Origin: Candidatus Albibeggiatoa sp. nov. NOAA
GTDB taxonomy: Bacteria > Pseudomonadota > Gammaproteobacteria > Beggiatoales > Beggiatoaceae
NCBI GenBank assembly: GCA_025800385.1
Contig: JAOXRS010000066.1
Location: forward strand, 310,001 to 374,000
Reading direction: 5' to 3'
DNA length: 64,000 nt
Shown: positions 53,295-62,454 of the stretch, piece after piece
How positions within the stretch are numbered: the stretch's first letter is position 1
Layout of the letters: each line of letters begins with the position of its first letter
Position numbers and translations under genes: made by a program
The notes under the pieces: generated by a model
Databases searched by the model: none
What the model was told of the DNA's origin: nothing
Seen by the model: the letters and a program-made list of their open reading frames with translations, nothing else

Positions 53295-53787
53295 TGAATT
53301 AATTAAGTTGCTGAAGAATTGTATTAATTTTTGATAAAATCTTCCAATTAGTTTAAATCTACATTTTTGCTTGTGTTCAAAATAATGTATTTAGTAAACA
53401 GTGATAATCATTACAAATGAAAAACACACAAAATGCAAAGCCACTACTAACAGAATTGTACTTGAAAGGAAAACCTTTTATTATCAAATTCGGCTTGATG
53501 CAACAAAAGAAGCGTTACTTAGAGAATTTGGCTGACAGCTTGATCGAATAAAAATTTACGATACCAGTGAAGATGATGGGCAATACCCTGATGGTTATGT
53601 TTGGGATGAAAAAAACACCCCCTCAGTACCCAAAAGAATTAGACGGTAAAATTAAGAAAATGGGACTGACTCAACAATTGTGATTTGTTGAACAAGATTG
53701 AACGGATAAATGGATAAAACTTGGTTATCTCGTTTATCCTTAAATCCATTTCATCTTGTTTAGTATTTCTTCTATCAAATAGACGAA
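53295..53787. other. Spacer between the KAP NTPase and thiG with decayed coding sequence
   Basis: About 490 nt. The central part (53417-53683) carries remnants of one coding sequence distributed over three frames on the plus strand (annotated separately). The flanks are AT-rich and featureless. Confidence 0.5.
53417..53683 (+). pseudogene. Decayed ORF of unknown family
   Basis: From ATG 53417 the first frame reads QNAKPLLTELYLKGKPF. The next frame then continues with FYYQIRLDATKEALLREFG, a stop, and QLDRIKIYDTSEDDGQYPDG up to VWDEKNTP, and a third frame ends with PQYPKELDGKIKKMG and a stop at 53683. The composition of all three pieces is protein-like, so an ancestral protein of about 88 aa with two frameshifts and one stop is likely. 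The second frameshift falls in a C-run. I do not recognise the family. Confidence 0.45.
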
Positions 53788-54582
53788 TTAAAAAAATGTG
53801 CCATCAATTGGAGAAGAAGCACTAGCATAACGTTTACGCGGCATACGGCCTGCTAAAAAGGCTTCACGACCTGCTTCAATCGCTTTTTTCATTGCAGAAG
53901 CCATAAGTACAGGTTTTTGTGCGGCTGCAATCGCGGTATTCATCAAAACCCCATCACAACCTAATTCCATTGCAATCGCTGCATCTGAGGCTGTACCCAC
54001 ACCCGCATCAACGATAATTGGCACATTGGCGTTTTCAATGATTTCAATAATATTGTAAGGGTTACGTACACCTAAGCCTGAGCCAATCGGTGCAGCAAGT
54101 GGCATCACAGAAACACAACCAATTTCCTCCAACTGTTTAGCAATCAATGGGTCATCAGATGTGTAAACCATCACATCAAATCCATCTTTAACCAAAATCT
54201 CAGCTGCTTCTAAAGTTTGGGTGACATTGGGATATAAGGTTTTTTGATCGCCTAACACTTCTAACTTCACCAATTTATGCCCATCCAATAATTCACGGGC
54301 TAAGCGACATGTACGTACTGCATCTTCCACTGTGTAGCAGCCTGCCGTATTTGGCAAAATTGTATATTTATCTGGCGAGATTACATCTAATAAATTCGGT
54401 TCATCAGGATTTTGGCCAATGTTAGTACGACGAATCGCAACGGTAACAATTTCTGCTCCACTGGCTGCAATCGCTTGCCCTGTTTCTTCTAAGTCCTTGT
54501 ATTTCCCCGTACCAACCAATAAACGAGAGTTGTAAGTAGTATCGGCAATTTTGATCGGGCTGTCTGCTGTTTGTGTTGACAT
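53788..54582 (-). CDS. thiG: Thiazole synthase
   Basis: ThiG (EC 2.8.1.10), 264 aa, a TIM-barrel enzyme that assembles the thiazole phosphate of thiamine from deoxyxylulose phosphate, dehydroglycine and ThiS thiocarboxylate. Seen: [41 protein letters not shown]-like [20 protein letters not shown], the Schiff-base Lys in [48 protein letters not shown] and [20 protein letters not shown]. ThiS is not fused and is not adjacent; no TPP riboswitch is seen upstream. The gene is monocistronic and divergent from glcE. Confidence 0.97.
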   Translation of the reverse strand: MSTQTADSPIKIADTTYNSRLLVGTGKYKDLEETGQAIAASGAEIVTVAIRRTNIGQNPDEPNLLDVISPDKYTILPNTAGCYTVEDAVRTCRLARELLDGHKLVKLEVLGDQKTLYPNVTQTLEAAEILVKDGFDVMVYTSDDPLIAKQLEEIGCVSVMPLAAPIGSGLGVRNPYNIIEIIENANVPIIVDAGVGTASDAAIAMELGCDGVLMNTAIAAAQKPVLMASAMKKAIEAGREAFLAGRMPRKRYASASSPIDGTFF

Positions 54583-54739
54583 AAGGCTTTCTAGTTATTT
54601 TGGCTAATAAAGTGATTTATTGTAGACCCTGATGAAATTAAGGTGCAACCATATTTATCAAAAAACCATACACAAAAAATGTTAAAAAGGCGTTATAGTA
54701 AGGTCATGCGCAGAGTCTTTAAACCTATCGGAATATGTT

Positions 54740-55795
54740 ATGTCAGACATTAGCCAACAACTACAAACCACAATTGAAGCAGCTTTCCACGATCAAACGG
54801 CACTACAAATTGTCGGCAGCAATAGCAAACATTTTTATGGTCGACAAATTGATGGGCAACAACTGGATGTGAGCCAACACACAGGAATTGTATCGTATGA
54901 GCCAACAGAGTTAGTGGTTACTGCTCGAGCGGGCACACCTATTGTAGAGATACAACAAGCATTGGCGGAAAAAGGGCAACAACTTGCGTTTGAACCGCCA
55001 TTATTTTCAGACACGGCAACTTTAGGTGGCACAATTGCCTGTGGATTCTCAGGTTCAGCACGGCCTTATGTGGGTGCTGCACGGGATTTTGTTTTAGGTG
55101 TTAAATGTATCAATGGTGAAGGCAAGTTACTTAACTTCGGTGGCCAAGTGATGAAAAATGTCGCGGGTTATGATGTGTCTCGGCTGATGGTTGGTGCGTT
55201 AGGAACATTGGGGGTTTTATTAGAAGTGTCCTGTAAAGTATTGCCACTTCCTGAAGAAACCACCACGGTTACCATCCCTGTTAATAATATAGATATGGCT
55301 TTAGAAACGATGCTACATTGGCATAATCAAGCCATTCCTTTAACTGCAAGCTGTTTTGATGGGAACAATGTGTATTTGAGGCTATCGGGAACGGCAATTC
55401 AAGATTCTGTTAAACAAATTGGCGCAGATGTATATGAACAAGGCGAACAATTTTGGCAAGATTTGCGTGAACACCGCTTAAACTTCTTTCAACAAGATAA
55501 ACCGTTATGGCGGATTTCTTTACCTATCAATACGCCTGATTTAAAACTAGAAGGGCAAACTTTGCTTGAATGGAGTGGGGCACTTCGTTGGTTAAGTTCG
55601 GATTTAGATGCAGAAACCATCAGAGCTAAAGTTACGCAAGCAGGTGGACATGCCACTTTATTCCGTGGTGGAGATCGTCAAGGCCAAGTATTCCAACCAT
55701 TAGATACAGCCTTATTGGCTTTACAAAAACGTTTGAAACAACAATTTGACCCGAAAATGATTTTAAATCGTGGAAAGATGTTTGCTGAAATTTAG
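54740..55795 (+). CDS. glcE: Glycolate oxidase FAD-binding subunit GlcE
   Basis: GlcE of 351 aa, the FAD-binding subunit of glycolate oxidase, which works with GlcD and the iron-sulfur subunit GlcF to convert glycolate to glyoxylate at the inner membrane. The PCMH-type FAD domain is recognised by VSYEPTELVVTARAGTPIVE, QQLAFEPPLFSDTATLGGTI and RDFVLGVKCINGEGKLLNFG with GGQVMKNVAGYDVSRLMVGA, and the C-terminus has FDPKMILNRGKMF. Normally glcD-glcE-glcF form an operon; here glcE is alone, flanked by thiG and prpF in other orientations and ended by a perfect hairpin, so its partners must lie elsewhere. Confidence 0.93.
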   Translation: MSDISQQLQTTIEAAFHDQTALQIVGSNSKHFYGRQIDGQQLDVSQHTGIVSYEPTELVVTARAGTPIVEIQQALAEKGQQLAFEPPLFSDTATLGGTIACGFSGSARPYVGAARDFVLGVKCINGEGKLLNFGGQVMKNVAGYDVSRLMVGALGTLGVLLEVSCKVLPLPEETTTVTIPVNNIDMALETMLHWHNQAIPLTASCFDGNNVYLRLSGTAIQDSVKQIGADVYEQGEQFWQDLREHRLNFFQQDKPLWRISLPINTPDLKLEGQTLLEWSGALRWLSSDLDAETIRAKVTQAGGHATLFRGGDRQGQVFQPLDTALLALQKRLKQQFDPKMILNRGKMFAEI

Positions 55796-55820
55796 CATCA
55801 TCATAATTGGCTCAGCAACT

Positions 55821-55859
55821 TGTATTCAAGTGGTTCATTTTTAACATCACTTGAATACA
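55821..55859. terminator. Perfect 12-bp hairpin between convergent glcE and prpF
   Basis: TGTATTCAAGTG (55821-55832) and CACTTGAATACA (55848-55859) pair perfectly around a 15-nt loop. Its position between two convergent stop codons suits a bidirectional terminator. Confidence 0.7.
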
Positions 55860-55865
55860 GCGTTG

Positions 55866-57035
55866 TTATTCGGCATTCGGTACTAAAACTTGTCCTTCCA
55901 TTAAACGGCGCGCACTGCGATTCATAGTAACAGAGTCGACAGTCCATTGATTATTTTGCTTTGATACTTGTGCAGAGACATCCATGATACCCGCAACATG
56001 ACCGATCCTAATTTTCTGCATAGAATTTACCAACATTTGATGTACAACCGTGCCTTCAATATTGGCCGCTGCTGCCAGTGAAATTGCGCCCGTACCTGTA
56101 AAGCCATGGTGTAATTTACCCATTGATAAAATCCGCGCCAAAATATCGACTTCATCCGCTTGAATCTCACGATTGTCCGAAGTGATGTATTTGCGTGGAG
56201 GAGCAACAAAAGCAATTTTAGGGGTGGCTGGTCGATCAAAAGTCGCTTGCTCTAAATCATTTGCCAAACCCATCAAAACACTGGCATGAGCACGAATGGT
56301 TTCTAATCGCTGCAAAAAATCCACTCGATGATTAAGCGCACTGGGTTCTTCTGTACCTGCTAACCCCAAATCTGCTGCTCGCACGAAAATAGTCGGATTA
56401 CCCGCATCAATTAAACTGACTTCAATTTGTTCATTGCCCATACTTAAAATCGTAATTTCTTCATTCAATGGCAATACACCGCCTTGTGTGCCAGCTCCAG
56501 CAGGCTCTAAAAAGCTTAATTCCATTTTTGTACCACTGAACCCCACACCTGCAACAGAGTAACTACCATTGACATAAGGCAATCCATTTAAACAAGGTAC
56601 GGTTGCAATGATTTTCTTTTGTGTATTGCTTTGCCAAATATTTACCGTCACATCATACGGTTCATCAACTTGCCAATTGGGTTGCGTGGTTAAGCCTTCT
56701 TCAACAGCAAAGTGAGCGGCAGCGGCAGTCAGATTGCCACAATTGCCAGAATAATCAATAAGTGGATGGTTAATAGAGACATGACCACACAAATAATCAA
56801 TATCGCAATCACAACGTTCAGAAGGGTTGATAATCACAACTTTGCTGGTACTGGAGGTCGCGCCACCCATGCCATCAATTTGTTTCGCATAAGGGTCTGG
56901 ACTGCCCATTAAGCGAAGCAAGGTTTTATCACGCAATGCAGGATCACTGGGTAAGTCATGGCGGTGGAAAAACATCCCTTTGCTTGTACCACCGCGCATA
57001 TAAACGGCTGAAATTTTAATTTGGGCTGGTTTCAA
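55866..57035 (-). CDS. prpF: 2-Methylaconitate cis-trans isomerase PrpF
   Basis: PrpF of 389 aa, of the diaminopimelate-epimerase-like fold, which isomerises 2-methylaconitate between its cis and trans forms in the AcnD/PrpF version of the methylcitrate cycle for propionate. Seen: the N-terminal YMRGGTSKGMFFHRHDLP, IDGMGGATSSTSKVVII, DYLCGHVSI, GNCGNLTAAAAHFAVEEGL, the KMELSFLEPAGAGTQGGVLP segment, DAGNPTIFVRAADLGL and MGKLHHGFTGTGAISLAAAA. Neither prpB, prpC nor acnD is adjacent. The start lies 3 nt after the stop codon of the zinc-ribbon gene, so they are one transcription unit. Confidence 0.95.
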   Translation of the reverse strand: MKPAQIKISAVYMRGGTSKGMFFHRHDLPSDPALRDKTLLRLMGSPDPYAKQIDGMGGATSSTSKVVIINPSERCDCDIDYLCGHVSINHPLIDYSGNCGNLTAAAAHFAVEEGLTTQPNWQVDEPYDVTVNIWQSNTQKKIIATVPCLNGLPYVNGSYSVAGVGFSGTKMELSFLEPAGAGTQGGVLPLNEEITILSMGNEQIEVSLIDAGNPTIFVRAADLGLAGTEEPSALNHRVDFLQRLETIRAHASVLMGLANDLEQATFDRPATPKIAFVAPPRKYITSDNREIQADEVDILARILSMGKLHHGFTGTGAISLAAAANIEGTVVHQMLVNSMQKIRIGHVAGIMDVSAQVSKQNNQWTVDSVTMNRSARRLMEGQVLVPNAE

Positions 57036-57038
57036 TTA

Positions 57039-57536
57039 TCATTCCTCTAAAGAGTCAGCATCACGCAAGAATAATGTAGAACCGCAATTTGGACACGCTG
57101 GAATAAAATCAGGTTGGTAGAATTGCAGGCTATGATTGCAACTTGCACAGTATAATGTGCCTGCGCCTGTGACCTCGCCGCTTGTCCATTCTGAAGCCAG
57201 TTTAGCCTGTTCTGCTAGGTGATCTAACTCAGTGCGGGTGGGGTCTTCCATCACACTAAATAAATCAATAAAGCGTTCTTCCAACAATTCCAAGTCAAAA
57301 CGTAACCAGTCCGCTAACTCATGTTCGGTTTCAACAATGGTATGGGCTGCATCATGTAAATCACGCTTGACATAATAAGCCAATTTTTCAGCTTCTTCGC
57401 GCGTTAATTCTTCAAATTCTAAAGCCTTTTCTTTGGCTCTATCGATGCGTTCGGACAAGGTATGAGACGTTTTAGATGAATCTTTCACCCGCGTCAACAT
57501 TTGCTCATAAGCAGAGAGTAATTTATCGTTTTGCAT
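57039..57536 (-). CDS. Zinc-ribbon protein, YbeL/DUF1451 family
   Basis: Cytoplasmic protein of 165 aa of the DUF1451 family (E. coli YbeL). The first 120 residues form an acidic helical region (ALEFEELTREEAEKLAYYVK, then LYADLRRD-like HDAAHTIVETEHELADWLRF). The C-terminal part is a zinc ribbon with the pairs YCASCNHSL and PACPNCGSTLF (two CxxC). Its function is unknown; the family is widespread in gammaproteobacteria. It is the first gene of a unit with prpF (3-nt gap). The link to propionate metabolism is by position only. Confidence 0.9.
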   Translation of the reverse strand: MQNDKLLSAYEQMLTRVKDSSKTSHTLSERIDRAKEKALEFEELTREEAEKLAYYVKRDLHDAAHTIVETEHELADWLRFDLELLEERFIDLFSVMEDPTRTELDHLAEQAKLASEWTSGEVTGAGTLYCASCNHSLQFYQPDFIPACPNCGSTLFLRDADSLEE

Positions 57537-57893
57537 AACTCGATGTCCGTATTAGAGTTGGTATCTATAAGTATAATCGGCAATGGGCTTGGGAGCAAAG
57601 AGGATTGAGCAGATCAGTATCTTCGAAACATAGCACTGCCGTAACAATGGGGTATTCATTTCAAATAAAAAGCAATTTAGCTCTAATAAATCTTTATTTA
57701 TCCTAATGATAGGTTTTATTGATGTTGGATTGCACCGTGTAATTAAGATAAAACATGATAGAATTTAATATCATTACACCTAACGAAAATAATTCTATTA
57801 AGCACTTACAGATTAACTTTAAATCCCTCATTTAAGGTCAGTATTTTGCTTAAGGACTGCACTGAACAGTATTTCAATACACGGACGGTTTCG
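57537..57893. other. Divergent intergenic region before the hybrid histidine kinase
   Basis: 357 nt, AT-rich, with a palindrome ATGATA-N8-TATCAT (57755-57774) nested within the wider arms GTGTAAT and ATTACAC (57738-57779). The latter could be an operator or a weak hairpin. No small gene was recognised; promoters for the divergent genes were not clear. Confidence 0.45.
57755..57774. promoter_or_regulatory. Operator-like palindrome upstream of the hybrid kinase gene
   Basis: ATGATA and TATCAT are separated by 8 nt, within a wider inverted pair (GTGTAAT, ATTACAC). It lies about 120 nt before the kinase ATG. No known regulator site is matched. Confidence 0.25.
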
Positions 57894-60800
57894 ATGTTTA
57901 GATTAACAAGCCTATCAACAAAAATTATTTTAATGGCTTTGCTTTTAGCCCTTATCCCTTTGATAATTACTTATTTTGTTGCCTCTTCTTTATTCACTGA
58001 TACTTTAATCAATAATATTCAGCAAAACTTAACAGCACAGGCAGTTCAAGCTGGACATAGTATCGATCAGTTTTTCCACCAGCGCATCACCGATATTAAA
58101 ATGTTGTCTCAGGCTGATTTGTTAGAAGAGAATGATGCAGATAAGATCAACCAGTATTTAGAAGAAATCCAAATAGAAAATAACTTATTACATGATATTT
58201 ATGTGGTTTCTCCTACGGGTGAATTCATTGCAGCAGCAAAAGATAAAGATAAAATTTCTAAGAATATTCAATCTCTTAATCTTTCTATTCTTACGCATTT
58301 GTTTGACAAAAGTCTTATGTCGGGTCAAGGGGATGTACTGGTCAGTGAGGCATTGGAATTTGATAGCGGCCTGAAGGTAGTTTTAATGACCCCAATTACG
58401 GATGATGCCAATATCAATGTGATTAAAGTGCTAATTGTTGAATTAGATTTGAAAGCGGCTGAAAGAATTGTTGCTAATTTTGGTCATAGTATTATTGGTG
58501 ATAAGTCGGTTTATATTGTAGATAATGATGGCCTTGTGATTGTCACACCAAATAAAGAGACACAACTACTCCAACCTTTCAAAGATTTAAAAGTAAATCC
58601 TGATCTGCTCGATGCCTTTAGCAATCAAGGTGAAGATGGCAGTGTTATGTATATTGATTCGGACAATGACCATGTTGTAGCAGGTTTTGCAGATATGGAT
58701 GAGTTCGGAGTTAATCAAGCTTTAGACTGGAGTATTATTGGTCTTGCACCAGTTCGAGATATTGCCGCGCCTGTTTATTCATTACGTAATTTTCTGATTT
58801 TATTGATTGCTGCATTGACATTGGTCACAGGCTTAGCTGCTGTATTAGTTGGGCGTAGCATTTCAAAACCGATTCTAAAAATTATCAATATCATTACCGA
58901 TATGTCTAATGGTAATTTAAATACTGAAATCACTTTGGCAGAAAAAGGCGAAATCGGCCAACTATCAGACTCTATCCGCAAAATGCAAAGAAACATTCGT
59001 GACACGACCAATGCCGCAGAAAATATCGCAGAAGGTAATTTAGACGTTAATATTAATGTGTTGTCTGAACAGGATATTTTAGGTAAATCTTTAAGCTCCA
59101 TGGTGAATCGTTTGCGTGAAATGCGTGATGAGCAAATGCAGCAAGATTGGCTGAAAACAGGTTTAAATGAACTGAATGATAAAGTCAGCGGTGAACAAGA
59201 TTTAACTGTGTTAAGTGAAAATGTGATTAACTTCTTGACTCCTTATTTGGATGCGCAAGTCGGCGCGTTTTACTTATTTACAAAAGATGAGAAAGAAAAG
59301 ACATCCTATTTAAAAATGACTGCGTCTCATGCCTATGTATGGCGTAAACAGGTTAATAACAAAATCCAGTTAACAGAAGGTTTAGTTGGGCAAGCTGCTT
59401 ATGAGCGTAAACCCATTGTGTTAACTGAAGTGGATGCGGATTATATTCGTGTCGGTTCTGGTCTGGGCGAATTGTCTGCAGCATCAGTTTTAGTATCACC
59501 ATTTACATATGAAGGTCAACTCAAAGGGGTGGTTGAATTTGCCACGCTAAAACGGTTTACCCAGTTACATTTAGATTTTTTAAATCAAGCCATGTCAACA
59601 TTGGGCATCGCAGTTAATACAGCGGAATCTCGCACTCAAATGCAGTCATTACTCAATAATAGCCAACAGCAGACCAGCGAGCTTGAAGATCAATCACACC
59701 AAATGTTGAATCAACAGCACGAGCTACAACGTGTCAATGAAGAATTACAGGCACAATCAGAAGAATTACAAACCCAGCAGGAAGAACTACGAGAAGCCAA
59801 TGAACAACTAGAGCTTCGTACTCAAGACTTAGAACAACAAAAAGAAGAAATTCGCAAGAAAAATGACGTACTAAAAACCACTCAAAAAGAAATTGAGCGT
59901 AAAGCCCATGAGTTGGAAGTATCAGGACGGTACAAATCTGAATTCTTGGCGAATATGTCGCATGAATTACGCACGCCATTGAATGCTATTATGATTTTGT
60001 CGCAAATTTTAGCGGAAAACGAAGAGGGTAATTTAACTGAAGAACAGGCCGACTATATGCAAACCATTTATAGTGCTGGCGCGGACTTGTTAGATTTAAT
60101 CAATGAAATTTTGGATTTATCCAAAGTGGAAGCGGGTAAAGTCGAAATTCAACCTGAAAACTTCTCATTGCGTGAATTAATCGACAAATCCATTGATAGT
60201 AAATTCCGTGCAGTAGCAACCAAGAAAGGCATTACATTTGATATTGACATCAATTCTCGTGTCCCTGAAACCATTTATTCTGGCGTACTTCGAGTCAAAC
60301 AGGTATTAAATAATTTACTGTCCAATGCTTTTAAATTTACTCAGCAAGGTGGCATCAAACTGGTTGTTGATTACCAACCGACAGACCATTTTAAAGACAA
60401 CAAGCTTTATATCGCCATCCAAGTGATTGATACGGGGATTGGGATTGCACCAGATAAATTCCAAGTAATATTTGAAGCATTCCAGCAAGCAGATGGTTCA
60501 ACCAGTCGCAAATATGGTGGAACAGGTTTAGGTTTATCTATTTCGCGTCAACTTGCTCGCTTATTGGGTGGTGATATTACTGTTGAGAGTGCTGAAAATC
60601 AGGGCGCGACTTTTACCTTTTACTTGCCACCACTGATTCCTGATACACATGTAGAAGATAATAAAATTATTGAAGTGGATCACTCAACCCCACCTACTGA
60701 AAAAACCATAGATGTTAAGCCTATTTTATTAATTACAGATAATCCGCAATGGGTTGAACAACTGAACCAATGTTTTGAGCAATGCGAAAATATTGAGTTT

Positions 60801-61502
60801 ATGATTATTACTCATCAAGAACATGCAATTACACAACTGAAGCAAAGTACATATTATTGTATTATTTTAGATTCAGACAGTATTTCACTTGGTGAAATCA
60901 GTTTGTTTGACTATTTAGCACAAGACGAACAGCTATCAAAGATTCCTGCGATTGTATATAGTTCTTCACAATTATCTGATTCCGTACAACAGGCGATTCA
61001 GTATCCTAATTTAACCATTCAGTTTATTGATTCATTTGAGACACTAGCAGAGCAGGCACAACAGTGTTTTGCTAAAGCTACAGAAAAAGGTGTTCAAACA
61101 CAAAGTATCAAAAATAAACAAGATGCGCTGATTAATAAGAAGGTATTGCTGGTTGATGACGATGTACGTAATACTTTTGCATTGAAAACTTTCCTACAAC
61201 ACAAGGAAATGCATATCATTATTGCCCATGATGGCGTAGAAGCTTTAAGTTTGTTAGAAGTTAATCCCGATGTGGATATTGTATTGATGGATATTATGAT
61301 GCCTGAAATGGATGGTTATGAAGCGATGCGTAAAATCCGTGATATACCACAGTTTAAAAAATTGCCTATTATTGCACTCACAGCGAAAGCGATGAAAGAT
61401 GATAAAAATAAATGCATTGATGCTGGAGCTAGTGATTATCTAACAAAACCGATTGATATGGAAAAACTCATTTCTGTGATGCAAGTCTGGTTATATCAAT
61501 AA
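57894..61502 (+). CDS. Hybrid sensor histidine kinase with Cache, HAMP, GAF, HisKA, HATPase, pseudo-receiver and receiver domains
   Basis: Inner-membrane kinase of 1202 aa; ATG 57894 is preferred, a TTG 16 codons upstream is open. Transmembrane helix 1 (about 10-32), a dCache periplasmic domain (about 35-290), helix 2 (about 295-318), a HAMP (about 320-372) and a second HAMP-like segment (about 373-425), GAF (about 437-580), a Gln/Glu-rich coiled coil (about 590-680), and HisKA with H690 in MSHELRTPLNA. HATPase_c follows: N-box near 802, DTGIGIA near 845, GGTGLGLSIS near 874. Then a degenerate receiver (about 940-1050) and a true receiver (about 1080-1202) with VDDD and D1133 in LMDIMMPEMDGYE. 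It resembles large cyst- or chemotaxis-related hybrid kinases; ligand unknown. Confidence 0.92.
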   Translation: MFRLTSLSTKIILMALLLALIPLIITYFVASSLFTDTLINNIQQNLTAQAVQAGHSIDQFFHQRITDIKMLSQADLLEENDADKINQYLEEIQIENNLLHDIYVVSPTGEFIAAAKDKDKISKNIQSLNLSILTHLFDKSLMSGQGDVLVSEALEFDSGLKVVLMTPITDDANINVIKVLIVELDLKAAERIVANFGHSIIGDKSVYIVDNDGLVIVTPNKETQLLQPFKDLKVNPDLLDAFSNQGEDGSVMYIDSDNDHVVAGFADMDEFGVNQALDWSIIGLAPVRDIAAPVYSLRNFLILLIAALTLVTGLAAVLVGRSISKPILKIINIITDMSNGNLNTEITLAEKGEIGQLSDSIRKMQRNIRDTTNAAENIAEGNLDVNINVLSEQDILGKSLSSMVNRLREMRDEQMQQDWLKTGLNELNDKVSGEQDLTVLSENVINFLTPYLDAQVGAFYLFTKDEKEKTSYLKMTASHAYVWRKQVNNKIQLTEGLVGQAAYERKPIVLTEVDADYIRVGSGLGELSAASVLVSPFTYEGQLKGVVEFATLKRFTQLHLDFLNQAMSTLGIAVNTAESRTQMQSLLNNSQQQTSELEDQSHQMLNQQHELQRVNEELQAQSEELQTQQEELREANEQLELRTQDLEQQKEEIRKKNDVLKTTQKEIERKAHELEVSGRYKSEFLANMSHELRTPLNAIMILSQILAENEEGNLTEEQADYMQTIYSAGADLLDLINEILDLSKVEAGKVEIQPENFSLRELIDKSIDSKFRAVATKKGITFDIDINSRVPETIYSGVLRVKQVLNNLLSNAFKFTQQGGIKLVVDYQPTDHFKDNKLYIAIQVIDTGIGIAPDKFQVIFEAFQQADGSTSRKYGGTGLGLSISRQLARLLGGDITVESAENQGATFTFYLPPLIPDTHVEDNKIIEVDHSTPPTEKTIDVKPILLITDNPQWVEQLNQCFEQCENIEFMIITHQEHAITQLKQSTYYCIILDSDSISLGEISLFDYLAQDEQLSKIPAIVYSSSQLSDSVQQAIQYPNLTIQFIDSFETLAEQAQQCFAKATEKGVQTQSIKNKQDALINKKVLLVDDDVRNTFALKTFLQHKEMHIIIAHDGVEALSLLEVNPDVDIVLMDIMMPEMDGYEAMRKIRDIPQFKKLPIIALTAKAMKDDKNKCIDAGASDYLTKPIDMEKLISVMQVWLYQ

Positions 61503-61523
61503 AATCAAACTCATCCATGTTTG

Positions 61524-61561
61524 TAGTCAATTCTCATGAACACATAGCAGGGAATTGACTA
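61524..61561. terminator. Hairpin after the hybrid kinase gene
   Basis: TAGTCAATTC (61524-61533) pairs with GAATTGACTA (61552-61561) perfectly; further T-G and C-G pairs extend the stem to about 12 bp. It lies between convergent genes. Confidence 0.6.
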
Positions 61562-61634
61562 AACACATACATTCACTATATATTTATTTGGTAATCCTCG
61601 ATTTTAATATTATTTGGCAGTACCCCATCAATTA

Positions 61635-62441
61635 TCAGCTCTTAACGATGTGACCCAGTACTGTTTCCATTGCATATACCATTTTCTCGCATTTTTGCGT
61701 ATCGTGTACATCAGGGTGTGGTGAAGTAAATCGACCTGAGTCATTATCAAAATATTGCCCTGAAGCTGTTTCAAATTCATCCGACAGAACCGCCCTAACT
61801 AATATGTCTGCACCAATGCGAATGTCTTTGCCTGCAACCCCAAATGCATCTTTTACCATTTTACTACCCAACATAGAACCCGGGTTAATTGCAACAATAA
61901 CGGGGGACTTATTCTCTAGTGATAAAGCCATGCTACGAGACCACATTGTAATGGCTAACTTGCTTTGTGCATAAGCAGTAAAATCATCGGATAACTTAAC
62001 TCCACCGACTAAAGCATCTAAATTAACAGGATATTGTGCTGCTGAGGAAAGGTTAATCACTCTGCCAGAAGAACTAAATAATGGCAAAAGTCGTTGTGTA
62101 AGCAAATAAGGGGCAATTGTATTTACTGCAAACCGTACATCCAAGCCATCTTGGGTTATAAGATTTGGGGCTTTATAAACTCCAGCGTTATTAATCAATA
62201 CATCTAACTTAATATTGTTATCAGCTATAGTGTTTGCTAATGAGATCACATCTGTCATACGTGATAAATCAGTAGTAAAGCTTTTAACATGTCCACTGCC
62301 TGATAATGACTTTTCTGCTTGTTTTAGCTTAGCTGCATTACGTCCATGTAGCAAAACATGATGTCCTTGAGAAGCGAGTATCTTAGCAGTAGCCAGTCCT
62401 ATACCATCAGTTGAACCTGTAATTAGAATTGTCTTTTGCAT
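61635..62441 (-). CDS. SDR family NAD(P)-dependent oxidoreductase
   Basis: Classical short-chain dehydrogenase of 268 aa. The nucleotide loop is LITGSTDGIGLATAKIL, followed by HVLLHGRN with an Arg expected for NADPH preference, then LDVLINNAGVYKAP (NNAG), the catalytic Ser in RVINLSSAAQYPVN, and FTAYAQSKLAITMW with the YxxxK pair. This arrangement is that of the retinol-dehydrogenase-like or WWOX-like SDR group. Substrate unknown. It follows the LLM oxidoreductase gene by 13 nt and has AAAAGGA before the ATG, so the two make an operon. Confidence 0.92.
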   Translation of the reverse strand: MQKTILITGSTDGIGLATAKILASQGHHVLLHGRNAAKLKQAEKSLSGSGHVKSFTTDLSRMTDVISLANTIADNNIKLDVLINNAGVYKAPNLITQDGLDVRFAVNTIAPYLLTQRLLPLFSSSGRVINLSSAAQYPVNLDALVGGVKLSDDFTAYAQSKLAITMWSRSMALSLENKSPVIVAINPGSMLGSKMVKDAFGVAGKDIRIGADILVRAVLSDEFETASGQYFDNDSGRFTSPHPDVHDTQKCEKMVYAMETVLGHIVKS

Positions 62442-62454
62442 TATATTATCCTTT

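Noticed and set aside
54583..54739. TPP riboswitch upstream of thiG
   Set aside because: No CUGAGA or ACCUGAUCUGG-type elements are found on the minus strand of this spacer.
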